A stretch of 64,000 nucleotides of DNA from Mycolicibacterium neoaurum VKM Ac-1815D (GCF_000317305.3 NC_023036.2:3472001-3536000), one strand, 5' to 3'. Positions 27,404-36,887 are shown, counted from the stretch's first letter. The notes: generated by a model from the letters alone, not told the origin. Translations and numbers: made by a program.

Positions 27404-28765
27404 TCAGGACGTCGCTTCGGCGAGTACCGCGTCCAGCTCCTGCAAAAAATGCTGCGCGTTCTGCGGCGAGAAGACCAATGGCGGCCGAATCTTCAGCACG
27501 TTCTCGAAGGGTCCGGTATTGCTCACCAGGATGCGCCGCTCACGCAAGCCGTTCACCACGAACGCGGCCAACTGCGGCGCCGGGTCACCCGTCTCGGGGT
27601 CGACCAAGTCCACCGCCACGAACAGTCCGGCTCCGCGCGCGGTCGTCGCGCATGCGTGCCGCCGCGTCAGCTCGGTGAGGCCGTCGAGCATCCGCCGTCC
27701 CACTGCGCGAACGTTCCCGAGGATGTCGTCGTTCTCGAAGACGTCCAGCATGGCGTTGGCGGCACTGATGCACACCGAATTGCCCGCGGATGTGTTGAAG
27801 TAACGGATGTCACGGCCAAATCGGGCGGCATGCTCACTCTGCGTCGCCACGGCGGCAAGGGGCAGTCCGTTGGCCATCGGCTTGCCCATGGTGACGAGAT
27901 CGGGAGTGATGCCGTGACGCTGGTAGCCCCACATCGCTTCGCCGGTGCGACCGAAGCCCGCCTGCACCTCGTCCGCGATGAAGAATCCGCCAGCTGCGTG
28001 AACCACGTCGACGACCGGGCCTAGGAATCCGGCTGGACCGGTGATCAGCCCATCGCTTGAGAACACGGTGTCGACGAGCATGGCCGCAAGCCGCATTCCA
28101 TGCCGCTCGAGGTGGGCGATGGCCTCCGCCACACGCGAGGCCATCTTGGCGCCGACAGTTTCGGCGTCCTCGTCGGTGGCGTAGTCCGGCGCGTCGATGG
28201 TCAAAGTCTTCGCCCCGAGGGGAACGTTTGGGCCCAGCGTCGGTGATATTTCGGCAATGGACGCCGTAAGCCCGTGATAGGCATTGGACGTCACGATGAC
28301 GGCGTCGCCGCCCGTCTCATACCGTGCCATCCGGATGGCGAGATCGTTGGCCTCGCTGCCCGAACACGTGTAGAGCACCTGGTCGATGGCCGGGTGGTGA
28401 GTCGCCAAGAGCCGCTCGCTGTAATCGACCAGCGTGGGCGTGAGATACCGCGTGTTGCTGTTGAGGATTCCCGCCTGTCGCGAAATGGCCTCCACCACAT
28501 GGGGATTACAATGTCCGACGGCGGGAACGTTGTTGTAGGCGTCGAGGTACTCGTTGCCCTCTGTGTCAAACAGATGGACGCCTTCTGCGCGGACCACGTC
28601 GACCGGGGTGCTATAAAACAGGCGGTTGCTCGGGGCGATGACATTCTGTCGACGCTCCACCAGCGAACGCAGCGCAGGCTTCAGGCTCGCGGCGCTGGCC
28701 GGATCGAATGCGTTCGGCATCGCCGCCGGGACGCCGGTGTCGGTCTTGTTCCCGGTCGTGGTCAT
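27404..28765 (-). CDS. Class III PLP enzyme, probable amino-alcohol-phosphate phospho-lyase (copy 2)
   Basis: A 453-residue paralogue of the enzyme at 22855-24216 with the same length and motifs: Y-N-N-V-P-A-V-G-H-C-N-P, N-S-N-T-R-Y, N-A-Y-H-G-L-T, and PLP Lys295 in M-G-K-P-M-A-N-G-L-P. The same reasoning places it in the AGXT2L group, acting on a phosphorylated amino alcohol. The start has GAAGGAA upstream. A family A operator (28996-29014) lies 230 bases upstream in the region shared with the divergent aldehyde dehydrogenase, which would oxidise the aldehyde product. The kinase at 26033-27010 is the nearest possible partner. Confidence 0.75.
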   Translation of the reverse strand: MTTTGNKTDTGVPAAMPNAFDPASAASLKPALRSLVERRQNVIAPSNRLFYSTPVDVVRAEGVHLFDTEGNEYLDAYNNVPAVGHCNPHVVEAISRQAGILNSNTRYLTPTLVDYSERLLATHHPAIDQVLYTCSGSEANDLAIRMARYETGGDAVIVTSNAYHGLTASIAEISPTLGPNVPLGAKTLTIDAPDYATDEDAETVGAKMASRVAEAIAHLERHGMRLAAMLVDTVFSSDGLITGPAGFLGPVVDVVHAAGGFFIADEVQAGFGRTGEAMWGYQRHGITPDLVTMGKPMANGLPLAAVATQSEHAARFGRDIRYFNTSAGNSVCISAANAMLDVFENDDILGNVRAVGRRMLDGLTELTRRHACATTARGAGLFVAVDLVDPETGDPAPQLAAFVVNGLRERRILVSNTGPFENVLKIRPPLVFSPQNAQHFLQELDAVLAEATS

Positions 28766-29276
28766 GTGACATTCCTTCGGTGATCCCGGCCTGGTTCGCC
28801 GAGCTGGTGTCGAGACGTGATTGGCTCATGTCGGCCGCCGCCCCGATGGGGCGACGTGCACAATCGCGTTCGCCGGCGACGGCGTCCGTCGTCCGCGGGC
28901 AGGACCGACCGGTCCGCACCGTGGTGGCAATGCGACCAACGACGGCTCCTTACAGACTCATCGGCCGTTACCACCACGACGCCCACTCTAATGTGTAGAT
29001 TGTTCTACAATCAACTGGTGACGACGGACGTGAGGCCTCCTTCGAGGAGGTCGACGGAGGTGTCCACTGCCAACGAATCCGGTTGCCGTGGTTGCCAACG
29101 ACCTCCTGGCACCGGCGGATCGACACCGGTGAACCCACCCCGTCGCCCGCCAGCCCGACCAGCCTCCACCTGCCCCGCCACCCCACTGATGTTCGTGGTC
29201 TCGACTCGGATCGCCCCTTGTCGAAGGCCACGAAATCCCCTGCACAGTAACGAAACAACACGATGAGGAGACAGCC
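28766..29276. other. Divergent regulatory region between phospho-lyase copy 2 and aldehyde dehydrogenase
   Basis: 511 bases with no supported gene. It contains operator family A site 4 near the middle and, just after it, a small CCTCC-TTCGA-GGAGG hairpin (about 29028-29045). The site is placed to control both directions. Confidence 0.55.
28996..29014. promoter_or_regulatory. Operator family A site 4
   Basis: TAGATTGTTCTACAATCAA, a near-perfect dyad differing from the site at 15765 mainly at the centre. It lies between the divergent phospho-lyase and aldehyde dehydrogenase genes. Confidence 0.65.
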
Positions 29277-30620
29277 ATGAGCAGCTATACCGTGATCGAT
29301 CCGAGGTCCGGCGAGGAGCTGACGTCCTACCCGGTCGACACCGACGCCGAGATCGACGCGAAGCTCGACGCCGCCCACGGCGCCTACAAGACGTGGGCTC
29401 GCCAGACGATCGAGGAGCGGGTGACGCTTCTGAAACGCCTCGCCCAACTCCACGAAGAGCGTCAGGATGCACTCGCCGAGATCATCCAGAAGGAGATGGG
29501 GAAGTCTCGCGAGGACGCCCTCGGCGAGATCGGCGTGTGCATCTCGATCTATCGCTACTACGCCGAGAACGCCGCCGCATTCCTAGCCGACGAGACGATC
29601 GACGTCACCAGCGGCCCGGGTACCGCGATCGTCCAAAGGCGGCCCATCGGAATCCTTCTCGGCATCATGCCGTGGAACTTTCCTTACTACCAGGTGGCGC
29701 GATTCGCCGGACCGAACCTCGCGCTGGGCAATACGATCCTGCTCAAGCCGGCCCCGCAGTGCCCGGAATCCGGTCTCGCCCTGCAAGGCCTGTTCGATGA
29801 TGCGGGGTTCCCGGCGGGAACCTACAACAACGTGTTCGCGACCAACGAGCAGGTCGAGCGGATCATCGGAGATCCCCGCGTGCAAGGCGTCTCGGTCACG
29901 GGTTCCGAGCGAGCGGGGGCGGCAGTCGCAGAGATCGCCGGCCGCAATCTAAAGAAGGTCGTCCTCGAACTCGGCGGATCGGATCCCTTCATCGTGCTCG
30001 GCGTCAGCGACATGGACGAGGCCGTCGATGCGGCCTTCGAGGCACGTATGGAGAACACCGGTCAGTCCTGCAACGCCGGCAAGCGCGTCATCGTCCTCGA
30101 CGAGTTGTACGACGACTTCGTCGCGCGATACACCGCGAAGATGCTGGCGCGGCCCGCGTCCCCGGTATCCTCGCTGGTTGCCGCGGAGCGGCTGAGCGAC
30201 CAGGTGGGCCGTGCCGTGGCCTCCGGAGCGACGCTGCAGACCAGCGGCGAACGCGACGGGGCCTGGTTCCCCCCGGGCGTGCTTACCGGCGTCCAACCCG
30301 GCGGTGACGTGTTCTACGAAGAGTTCTTCGGCCCGGTGGCGATGGTCTTCCGCGTCCAGGACGAGGACGAGGCGATCAGGATCGCCAACGACACCCCGTT
30401 CGGACTCGGCTCCTACCTCTTCACCACCGATGCCGAGCAGGCCCACCGGGTTGCCGAGCAACTCGAGGCGGGAATGGTCTACATCAACGGTTTTGGCGGC
30501 GAAGGTGCGGAGCTGCCGTTCGGTGGGGTCAAGCGTTCAGGCTTCGGGCGTGAACTCGGGCGTCATGGGATCGACGAGTTCGCGAACAAGAAGCTGATTC
30601 GCACCCTGCGCCAACCCTAA
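29277..30620 (+). CDS. Aldehyde/semialdehyde dehydrogenase
   Basis: A 447-residue NAD(P)-dependent aldehyde dehydrogenase, shorter at the amino end than most and in the size range of the NADP-succinate-semialdehyde group. The catalytic cysteine is Cys265 in T-G-Q-S-C-N and Glu231 lies in L-E-L-G-G-S. M-P-W-N-F-P-Y-Y (131-138) and V-T-G-S-E-R-A-G (208-215) form the cofactor site. GAGGAG precedes the ATG. It is divergent from the phospho-lyase copy 2 and shares a family A operator region, so it probably oxidises that enzyme's aldehyde product. A perfect hairpin follows the stop. Confidence 0.88.
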   Translation: MSSYTVIDPRSGEELTSYPVDTDAEIDAKLDAAHGAYKTWARQTIEERVTLLKRLAQLHEERQDALAEIIQKEMGKSREDALGEIGVCISIYRYYAENAAAFLADETIDVTSGPGTAIVQRRPIGILLGIMPWNFPYYQVARFAGPNLALGNTILLKPAPQCPESGLALQGLFDDAGFPAGTYNNVFATNEQVERIIGDPRVQGVSVTGSERAGAAVAEIAGRNLKKVVLELGGSDPFIVLGVSDMDEAVDAAFEARMENTGQSCNAGKRVIVLDELYDDFVARYTAKMLARPASPVSSLVAAERLSDQVGRAVASGATLQTSGERDGAWFPPGVLTGVQPGGDVFYEEFFGPVAMVFRVQDEDEAIRIANDTPFGLGSYLFTTDAEQAHRVAEQLEAGMVYINGFGGEGAELPFGGVKRSGFGRELGRHGIDEFANKKLIRTLRQP

Positions 30621-30631
30621 CCACCCGGGGC

Positions 30632-30660
30632 AGCGCGCCACTCACCCTGAGTGGCGCGCT
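30632..30660. terminator. Hairpin terminator after aldehyde dehydrogenase
   Basis: AGCGCGCCACTCA (30632-30644), a CCC loop, and TGAGTGGCGCGCT (30648-30660) form a perfect 13-pair stem, 12 bases after the stop codon. No T-run follows. Confidence 0.75.
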
Positions 30661-30675
30661 GTCACCCGCAGATCG

Positions 30676-30714
30676 CTGCACGCGGATGGCGGTGAAAACC
30701 CTATCCGCGTGCAG
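30676..30714. terminator. Second hairpin between convergent genes
   Basis: CTGCACGCGGAT (30676-30687) and ATCCGCGTGCAG (30703-30714) are perfect 12-base inverted repeats with a 15-base loop, in the gap where the aldehyde dehydrogenase and the DMFase-like operon converge. It may terminate the opposite strand, though it lies about 220 bases past that stop. Confidence 0.4.
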
Positions 30715-30933
30715 TGTTCATACGTGGGCTTCGATTGATGGGTACAGCACCCACGCGAGCGGGTTGCCGCGCTCTCGCGCGCACCGACCACCCGGCATCA
30801 CCGAGCTCGCCGCCAATCGCTCGGCATCGATCGTCAGTGCCGTCGGTACCCAGCACAGCCACGTGGCGCCACCGCGCACGGGAGAGCATCCCGCACGAGA
30901 TGGCGCCAGGAGACAGCCTGCGTCTAACTTCGC

Positions 30934-33255
30934 TCAGTCGATGATCTGATCCAGGGGTTCCTTGGCCACGAAGCGCCTCAGGACGTTGCCGGTGATTCTC
31001 GCGACGTTGTTGTCATATCCGTTGTGCGACAGGGCAGCCGTCCACGCGATCGACCCGACGGAGAAGAATCCGCCTCCGCCCTCGAGTGCCCCGAGAACCA
31101 TGTCGGACCGAACGTAGGGGTGTTCAGTGCCGCCCTGCCCGGGCAGGTTCTCATACACTTCCTCGATGACGACCAGGAAGGCGTCGGTCAACGGCCCAGA
31201 GGTCGCGAGGACCAGCGTGCCCGGCGGAGAGCCCAGCGCCGGGTCGTAACAGTCGATTTCGGCCCCCGCCGCTCCACCGCCCATAATACCGAAGTCACCG
31301 ATGATCTCATCGTCACCGATTCCCTCGAACACGAACGCAGCGAGCGGATCACGGCTGTCTTCGAGCCGCTCGTAGTGGGTCGAGCGGTCGAATCCTTGCG
31401 CGGCGAAACCGACGCCGGTCAAACGCTGCGGCGCCTTGCCCTTGTGCCGCCACAGTCCCGCCATCTCCCCCGAAGTGGCGTGCCGTCGTTCGCCGTAGTT
31501 CGACTGGTGGGGCCGGGTGCCCCCGGCGGATCGGCGAAGTTCCATCACGTACGGCTGATCCGGCACGAACGAGGCGGTCGCGAAGAACCCATTGCCGCCC
31601 AGGTACATCAGCCGACCGCCACGTGCGGTAAACAGGTCGAGCGCATCCAGTTCGCCGCGGGTGACGTACTCAGGATGTGCGCCGGTGATCACCACTTTGT
31701 AGTCGGCCAGCAGCTCGTAGCCGCCTGCGTCCAGGTCGTCGTCGGTGATGACGTCGAACTCGCAGTCGAGCGTGTCGAGCCAGTGCACGATGCACAGATC
31801 TGCCGGCAGGCCCCAAACGCCATTTGCCCCGTACCAGGCCCGGTGCTTGGGCTGGAGTGTGATGATCGGCTTGCGCACGCTGCTGAATACGACACCACTG
31901 CCGTCATTGTGGATTTCGTAGCAGCACCGTCCGAATTCGGGGTGGTTCTGGAGATCGATGTCATTCTGGTTGAGGATCGGAGTGTGCGACACGATGACCT
32001 CGGCGCCGTCGGCTTCGAATGCGGTCCGATCGTTGGCGTAGGCGAGATAGGTGGCGGTCGGAAGCAGCAGTGCCACCTCCTTCTTCCGGCTGCCGGGCCC
32101 CACGATGAACGGGACGTAGTGCGCTTTGTCGTGCGCCGCCAGGCGGGCGGCGTACACGCCGCTGGGAAGGTCATCGGGGACCGCGAAGGTGAACGCGACG
32201 GGCCAATCGGCGTCGGCGATGTCGTCGTCGTGGAAATGGATCGCGTCGAACTCATCGGGTGCGTTGCGAAAGTCCTCCGACAGCCCCGCGTAGAACGGCC
32301 CGGTCACTGCTCGTATCGGCGCGTTGAAGCACCGACCATCCAGCTTGTTGTCCGAAAGATCGACGACATCCCACAGCAAGAGGCCGTCGTCGGAGGACGA
32401 GCGACCGAAGTGCCAACGTGCGAGGAGTTGGGCACCGGTGCCGTCGATCGGGTCTCCGCCCCGGGTTACGGTGAGTGCGCCGATTTTGCCGTTGAACGGT
32501 GCGACGGCGAGCCACCGGTCGCCGTCGCGGCGGGCGAGCGCCGCGATCCGGAATGGATGAGCACTTCGGGCGGGGGTGCCTTGACCCAATGAAGCAGTCG
32601 TCTCGTCCACGTCGATGGGCGAGGCTTGATCGGAGAATTGGTTCATGCAGTTTGCGATGGGTGTCTGCGTCAGTTGGACTTCGCCCGCGGCGCTTCCGAA
32701 GTGCAGATCGAGTCGGTACCAGTGGTTTGCCTGCAGGACGCTCGCGGTGGAGAGCGTTCGCGCCTGTCCGTCGTCGCCCCACAGCACGGTGGGCACTCCG
32801 TCGTCCAGCACCAGCGCGTAACCCGTCGCAGTGTCCTCATCCCACGTGCCACAGATTGTTTGACGCTTATTGGTCAGGCTGATGGAGTTCTGCGTGACAT
32901 GGTAGGCGCCGATGCTGTCGGCGCGGTCGGACAAGGGGAGCGTCGCGTAGACGTACACGCTGATCGCCACGTCGGTCGGGTCGGCGAGGACCGAGTTGGG
33001 GTCGTCGATCTCGACGAACGACCCTGGCTGGCAGACGTGGTGTTCGCCGGCGTAGTTGCCCGCGAAACTTGCGTCGGGCACGTCGTACTCGACGAACCCG
33101 GGGCCGGCGGACCCGGTGTAACCGTGACTCAGCCGGACCAGCGAGGCGTCATACCGGGTTGGTTCGTCGCTGCTGACGTGGAACGACAGCGTCTCCCCTG
33201 GGCGGGCAGAGAAGCGATCGGTGTAGCCGAAGATCGTGGTGGGGTCGTGCTTCAT
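30934..33255 (-). CDS. N,N-dimethylformamidase-like large (beta) subunit, copy 2
   Basis: A 773-residue paralogue of the protein at 10877-13180, with the same order of regions: G-Y-T-D-R-F-S-A-R at the start, W-H-F-G-R-S-S in the lectin-like part, and T-Y-L-A-Y-A-N-D, C-C-Y-E-I-H-N-D and I-T-G-A-H-P-E-Y in the catalytic part. The H-P-E motif and the tyrosines correspond to the iron-binding residues of characterised DMFase. It follows the small-subunit gene by 12 bases, and an APC permease begins the operon. The presence of a dedicated importer suggests a substrate such as an amide or N-acyl amino compound rather than freely diffusing dimethylformamide. Confidence 0.82.
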   Translation of the reverse strand: MKHDPTTIFGYTDRFSARPGETLSFHVSSDEPTRYDASLVRLSHGYTGSAGPGFVEYDVPDASFAGNYAGEHHVCQPGSFVEIDDPNSVLADPTDVAISVYVYATLPLSDRADSIGAYHVTQNSISLTNKRQTICGTWDEDTATGYALVLDDGVPTVLWGDDGQARTLSTASVLQANHWYRLDLHFGSAAGEVQLTQTPIANCMNQFSDQASPIDVDETTASLGQGTPARSAHPFRIAALARRDGDRWLAVAPFNGKIGALTVTRGGDPIDGTGAQLLARWHFGRSSSDDGLLLWDVVDLSDNKLDGRCFNAPIRAVTGPFYAGLSEDFRNAPDEFDAIHFHDDDIADADWPVAFTFAVPDDLPSGVYAARLAAHDKAHYVPFIVGPGSRKKEVALLLPTATYLAYANDRTAFEADGAEVIVSHTPILNQNDIDLQNHPEFGRCCYEIHNDGSGVVFSSVRKPIITLQPKHRAWYGANGVWGLPADLCIVHWLDTLDCEFDVITDDDLDAGGYELLADYKVVITGAHPEYVTRGELDALDLFTARGGRLMYLGGNGFFATASFVPDQPYVMELRRSAGGTRPHQSNYGERRHATSGEMAGLWRHKGKAPQRLTGVGFAAQGFDRSTHYERLEDSRDPLAAFVFEGIGDDEIIGDFGIMGGGAAGAEIDCYDPALGSPPGTLVLATSGPLTDAFLVVIEEVYENLPGQGGTEHPYVRSDMVLGALEGGGGFFSVGSIAWTAALSHNGYDNNVARITGNVLRRFVAKEPLDQIID

Positions 33256-33267
33256 GGTTCGACCTGC

Positions 33268-33633
33268 CTATTCAGCGGTATCGACGAAACGGGCTAGGCG
33301 ACGGCGCAATACGGTGCGCGCGGCCGCTGTGTAGTCGTCGAAGACGTCGTCCTCGACGATCATGTTTCCTGGTGCACCGATGACGATCGTCCCGATTGCC
33401 CACGCGTCATCGCCTGGCGCGAACAGAACTTCCTTGCCAGCGATGGGCAGACTGCGCAAATATCGGAGCACTCTCGCGGTGCGATCGGTGTGGGGTCCGA
33501 ACGGGTTGGCGTCCAATTCAGCGGCGACGACGTCGTCGTGTTCGGCGGTGACCCGGTTGAGGGTCCGGCGGGCGTGAAGTCGAGCCAGTTCTGCGGTGCG
33601 GTCGGACGCCTTGCGTCGGGTCGTGGTGGTCAT
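33268..33633 (-). CDS. N,N-dimethylformamidase-like small (alpha) subunit, copy 2
   Basis: A 121-residue protein matching the small subunit at 10482-10880 in A-I-G-T-I-V-I-G-A-P-G-N and in the following acidic V-E-D-D-V-F-D-D stretch. The ATG at 33633 was chosen over an upstream frame extension because AAGGAG lies seven bases before it. The start is one base past the APC permease stop, and the large subunit follows after 12 bases, so the operon order is permease, small subunit, large subunit. Its role is assembly with the large subunit. Sequence identity to copy 1 is clearly low outside the core. Confidence 0.72.
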   Translation of the reverse strand: MTTTTRRKASDRTAELARLHARRTLNRVTAEHDDVVAAELDANPFGPHTDRTARVLRYLRSLPIAGKEVLFAPGDDAWAIGTIVIGAPGNMIVEDDVFDDYTAAARTVLRRRLARFVDTAE

Positions 33634-33634
33634 C

Positions 33635-35086
33635 TCAGCGCTCCTTCTCGGCGGTGACGACTGGGGTGACGTGCGACTCGTCGGCCGCCGCATGAGGGGT
33701 GTCGCCATCGATATCCGATTGCGCCAACGACCGGCCGGTCGCGCGGAAGTACACGGCGATCAGAACGCCGATGCCCAACCAGATCAGCCCGACCAGCTTG
33801 GCGTTGAAGCTGCCGCTCCATAGTGCGTAGATCAGTACGGCTGCACCAAGGATGGGAGAAACATAGTGGGCGAAGATCTTTCGGCTCCTCAGGCGGACCC
33901 CGAAGTGCGCCAGAACGCTGAGGTGGAGCATGATGTACGCGGTCAGGGCGCCGAAGGTGACCAGGCTGGTGAGCAGCGCCGGGTTCTCGATCCCGAAGAT
34001 TCCCACGACCAGGGACACCGCCATGATGAAGATCATCGCGTTGGCCGGGACCTGGGTCTTCGAGTTCACCTTCGCCAGAAATCTCGGCAGCTGACGGTCG
34101 CGGGCCATGCTGAACACCAGTCGCGACGAGATGCCGTTGGAGGCAACAATGTTGGCGAACAGCGCGATCAGTGCCGTCGTCAGGGTGACGACGATCTGGA
34201 ACCAGTTCGCCATGACCTGACCCGTGATGTTGTAGAAGGCGTTGTTGGTGTCATCGCCGTCGGCGAACACCGTGCCGTTGGGCACGAAGATCGCTGCGAG
34301 ATAGACCTGGAGGACGAACAGGGCGGTACAGATCCACAGCACAATCATGGTGGCCCGTGCGACGGTCTTGCCACCCCCCTTGGCTTCCTCGTTGAGCGTC
34401 GAGATGCCGTCGAAGCCGCAGAAGCTCAGCGCCGCGATCGGAATGGCGCCGAAGACGACCGACCAGGTGAACGTGTTCGAGCTGAAGATCGGATCGAAGG
34501 AGAAGTGGCCCTTGCCCTGCGCCACGGCCACGAGCGCCCACACGCAGAACACCGCGAGGACCACCAGCTGGATGACGAGGAAGATCTTGTTCATCGACGC
34601 GGTGAACGTGATGCCACGCAGGTTGATGCTGGCGGTGATGACGACGAAGACGATGATCCACACCCAGGCCGGCAGGCTCGGCACCAGCGAAACCATTGCC
34701 GAGGCCGCGAAGACCGACAGCAATGCCGGCATCAGGAGATAGTCCAGCAGGATCGCCCAGCCGGAAATGAATCCGACGAACTGGTTGACTCCGTTTCGGA
34801 CGTAGGAGTAGACCGAACCCGCGATCGGGAAGGTCCGCGCCATCTCCCGGTAGCTCACCGCGCTGAACACCATGGCGATCGCGGCCACGAGGTACACCAG
34901 GCCGACCGCGCCGGCGGAGAAGTTGTACACGATGCCGAACACAGCGATGGGTGCAATGGGCACCATGTAGATCAGGCCGAAGATAACCACATCAGCTAAG
35001 CTCATCGCCCGCTTCAGCTCAGGGTCATACCCCAGCTTCTCGAGTTCGGCGTTGGCCGAATTCCCACTTTCGTCAACTGGATTCAT
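33635..35086 (-). CDS. APC-family permease linked to DMFase-like copy 2
   Basis: A 483-residue inner-membrane transporter with about twelve hydrophobic segments and APC signatures: F-G-L-I-Y-M-V-P-I-A-P in the first segment, R-T-F-P-I-A-G-S-V-Y-S-Y after the third, and F-C-G-F-D-G-I-S-T-L-N-E-E-A-K-G-G-G-K. It belongs to the amino acid/polyamine group that includes PuuP-like proteins. The ATG at 35086 has GGAAGG eight bases upstream; an upstream in-frame extension has no support. A family A operator lies 333 bases upstream in the region shared with otnK. It probably imports the substrate of the DMFase-like enzyme encoded behind it. Confidence 0.87.
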   Translation of the reverse strand: MNPVDESGNSANAELEKLGYDPELKRAMSLADVVIFGLIYMVPIAPIAVFGIVYNFSAGAVGLVYLVAAIAMVFSAVSYREMARTFPIAGSVYSYVRNGVNQFVGFISGWAILLDYLLMPALLSVFAASAMVSLVPSLPAWVWIIVFVVITASINLRGITFTASMNKIFLVIQLVVLAVFCVWALVAVAQGKGHFSFDPIFSSNTFTWSVVFGAIPIAALSFCGFDGISTLNEEAKGGGKTVARATMIVLWICTALFVLQVYLAAIFVPNGTVFADGDDTNNAFYNITGQVMANWFQIVVTLTTALIALFANIVASNGISSRLVFSMARDRQLPRFLAKVNSKTQVPANAMIFIMAVSLVVGIFGIENPALLTSLVTFGALTAYIMLHLSVLAHFGVRLRSRKIFAHYVSPILGAAVLIYALWSGSFNAKLVGLIWLGIGVLIAVYFRATGRSLAQSDIDGDTPHAAADESHVTPVVTAEKER

Positions 35087-35630
35087 GAATTTGACCTTCC
35101 GTGAGTGACGGGATTCCGCGCTATCCTCGGTTCGGAACCCGGCCGGGCAATTGCAGCCATAGGCACCGGTTCTGCGGCCGGCGGCTGTGTCGAGGCAGAA
35201 CGTGGGTGAACTCAAGGTAGCCAGCACGTGGACGCGCCGACATAGGTACTTCTACCGATACGAGCAGCTTCCCAGGGCGTGCCAACCGCACCACACCGTT
35301 GCCAGCACATCGCTGTGTTCGCCCGCCGCCGGCGATGAACCTCGGCTGGGCGGTGGGATCTTGCCGTGGGTCTCCGATGCATGTTTGACGTACAGAACGC
35401 CTCGTCCTACGATCGCCGTAGATTGATCGACAATCAATCGCCCAACACGGTGCTACAGAGCATGGAGGTCGGGGCAACCTACGGCGGTGTCGCGCCCCAG
35501 CTCCAAGCCCGTGACCGATTCCTGGAACACGGAGCCGCTGGCACGGCGACTGGTCGCCGACGAACGAGATGAGACGCTCCGAGCGGAGCGGCACGACATC
35601 GCAGCACGAGAGCCGAGTGGAGGCCCCCGC
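35087..35630. other. Divergent region between APC/DMFase operon and otnK
   Basis: 544 bases with no supported gene. It contains operator family A site 5 at 35419-35437, about 190 bases before the otnK start, and presumably promoters for both operons. Confidence 0.55.
35419..35437. promoter_or_regulatory. Operator family A site 5
   Basis: TAGATTGATCGACAATCAA matches the perfect palindrome at 15765-15783 at most positions. It lies between the divergent permease/DMFase and otnK/otnC operons. Confidence 0.62.
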
Positions 35631-36887
35631 GTGACACGCATCGCCGTCATCGCCGATGACTACACCGGCGGCACCGACGCCGCAGCCGCTCTGCGCCGCA
35701 GTGGACTTCGCGTTGTGATGCTCTTCGGTATCCCAGATCCCGCCAGCACACTCCAGGACTGCGACGCAGTGGTGGTCGGAATCAAGTTTCGCAGCATCGA
35801 TCCCGCCGACGCGTGCGCATACGTCGAGCAGACGGTCGGCTGGCTGCGCGGACACGGAATCACCCGGTACTACTACAAGTACTGCTCGACGTTCGACTCC
35901 ACGCCGCAGGGAAATATCGGCCCGGTACTGGACATCCTCGGAACGCTGATCGGCACTCCCTACACGATCGTCTGCCCGGCCACACCGCTCCATCAGCGCA
36001 CCACCTACCTCGGCTACCTGTTCGTCGGAGAGAGGCTGCTCAGCGAGTCCCCGCTGCGCAACCATCCGCTGACGCCGATGACCGATGCGAATTTGGTGCG
36101 TTGGCTGTCGCTGCAGACCGAATCCACGGTGGGGTTGCTGCCACTCAACGCGGTACGTGCCGGTCACGAAGCTGCGACAGACCACGTCAAGGGTCTTGTC
36201 GAACAGGGTGTTCGGCATATCGTCGCGGATGCCACCGCCGACGCCGATCTCGACACGATCGCCGTCGGCCACGATGAAGGCCTCCTGAGCGGTGGCGCCG
36301 GCCTGATCGAGGCACTGGGGCGCACCATGACAGCCGCGCGGCCGTCAGAGCGCCAAACACACGGCGGCCTCGGTGCGCCCGCCACCTCAGGTGGGACCCT
36401 GGTCCTAGCCGGAAGCTGTTCAGAGGCGACCCTGGAGCAGGTACGGCGGGCGCAGCTCACCATGCCCGCGTTGCGACTGGATCCCGGCGAGATCTCCGAC
36501 TCCGATGCCCTCATCGCGACCGCCGTGGCGTGGGACGAGGCCCAGGACCAGAGCCGGCCGCGGCTCATCTACACCTCTGCCGACGCCGAGCAGCGGCGTC
36601 GGGGCGCGCTCGCCATGGGGGCGGACACTCCGCAGATCTTGGAGAAGGTGCTCGCCCGGGTTGCAGCGAGCGCGGTCGAGCGCGGGGCGCGTCGCATCGT
36701 CGTCGCGGGCGGCGAAACCTCGGGAGCGGTGGTGACCGAACTCGGAGTGCAGCAGGTTCTCGTCGGAGAGGAGGCCGCGCCCGGAGTTCCCTGGTGTACG
36801 ACCATCTGCGGCGACCCGATCACCCTGTTGCTCAAGTCCGGAAACTTCGGTAGCGCCGACTTCCTCGTCGAGACGGCCTCGTCATGA
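35631..36887 (+). CDS. otnK: Four-carbon acid sugar kinase family protein (OtnK-like, DUF1537)
   Basis: A 418-residue kinase of the DUF1537 family. The amino-terminal domain begins I-A-V-I-A-D-D-Y-T-G-G-T-D and includes K-Y-C-S-T-F-D-S-T-P-Q-G-N-I-G; the carboxy-terminal domain has V-A-G-G-E-T-S-G-A-V, the usual ATP-binding signature. Studied members phosphorylate 3-oxo-tetronate, D-threonate or D-erythronate. The next gene is a class II aldolase like OtnC, which supports the 3-oxo-tetronate kinase role. The GTG at 35631 follows GGAGG, and starts further upstream are not supported. It overlaps the otnC start by four bases. Confidence 0.85.
   Translation: MTRIAVIADDYTGGTDAAAALRRSGLRVVMLFGIPDPASTLQDCDAVVVGIKFRSIDPADACAYVEQTVGWLRGHGITRYYYKYCSTFDSTPQGNIGPVLDILGTLIGTPYTIVCPATPLHQRTTYLGYLFVGERLLSESPLRNHPLTPMTDANLVRWLSLQTESTVGLLPLNAVRAGHEAATDHVKGLVEQGVRHIVADATADADLDTIAVGHDEGLLSGGAGLIEALGRTMTAARPSERQTHGGLGAPATSGGTLVLAGSCSEATLEQVRRAQLTMPALRLDPGEISDSDALIATAVAWDEAQDQSRPRLIYTSADAEQRRRGALAMGADTPQILEKVLARVAASAVERGARRIVVAGGETSGAVVTELGVQQVLVGEEAAPGVPWCTTICGDPITLLLKSGNFGSADFLVETASS

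Noticed and set aside
22855..28765. Calling the two class III enzymes simple transaminases
   Set aside because: Not excluded, but adjacency to kinases, the fusion at 41941-44877 and the AGXT2L-type motifs favour phospho-lyase activity.
31024..32592. 522-residue plus-strand frame opposite DMFase-like copy 2
   Set aside because: No family pattern; the minus-strand protein aligns along its whole length with the copy at 10877-13180.
35121..36272. 383-residue minus-strand frame over the start of otnK
   Set aside because: It crosses the divergent promoter region, has no ribosome binding site or motifs, and opposes a clear DUF1537 kinase.
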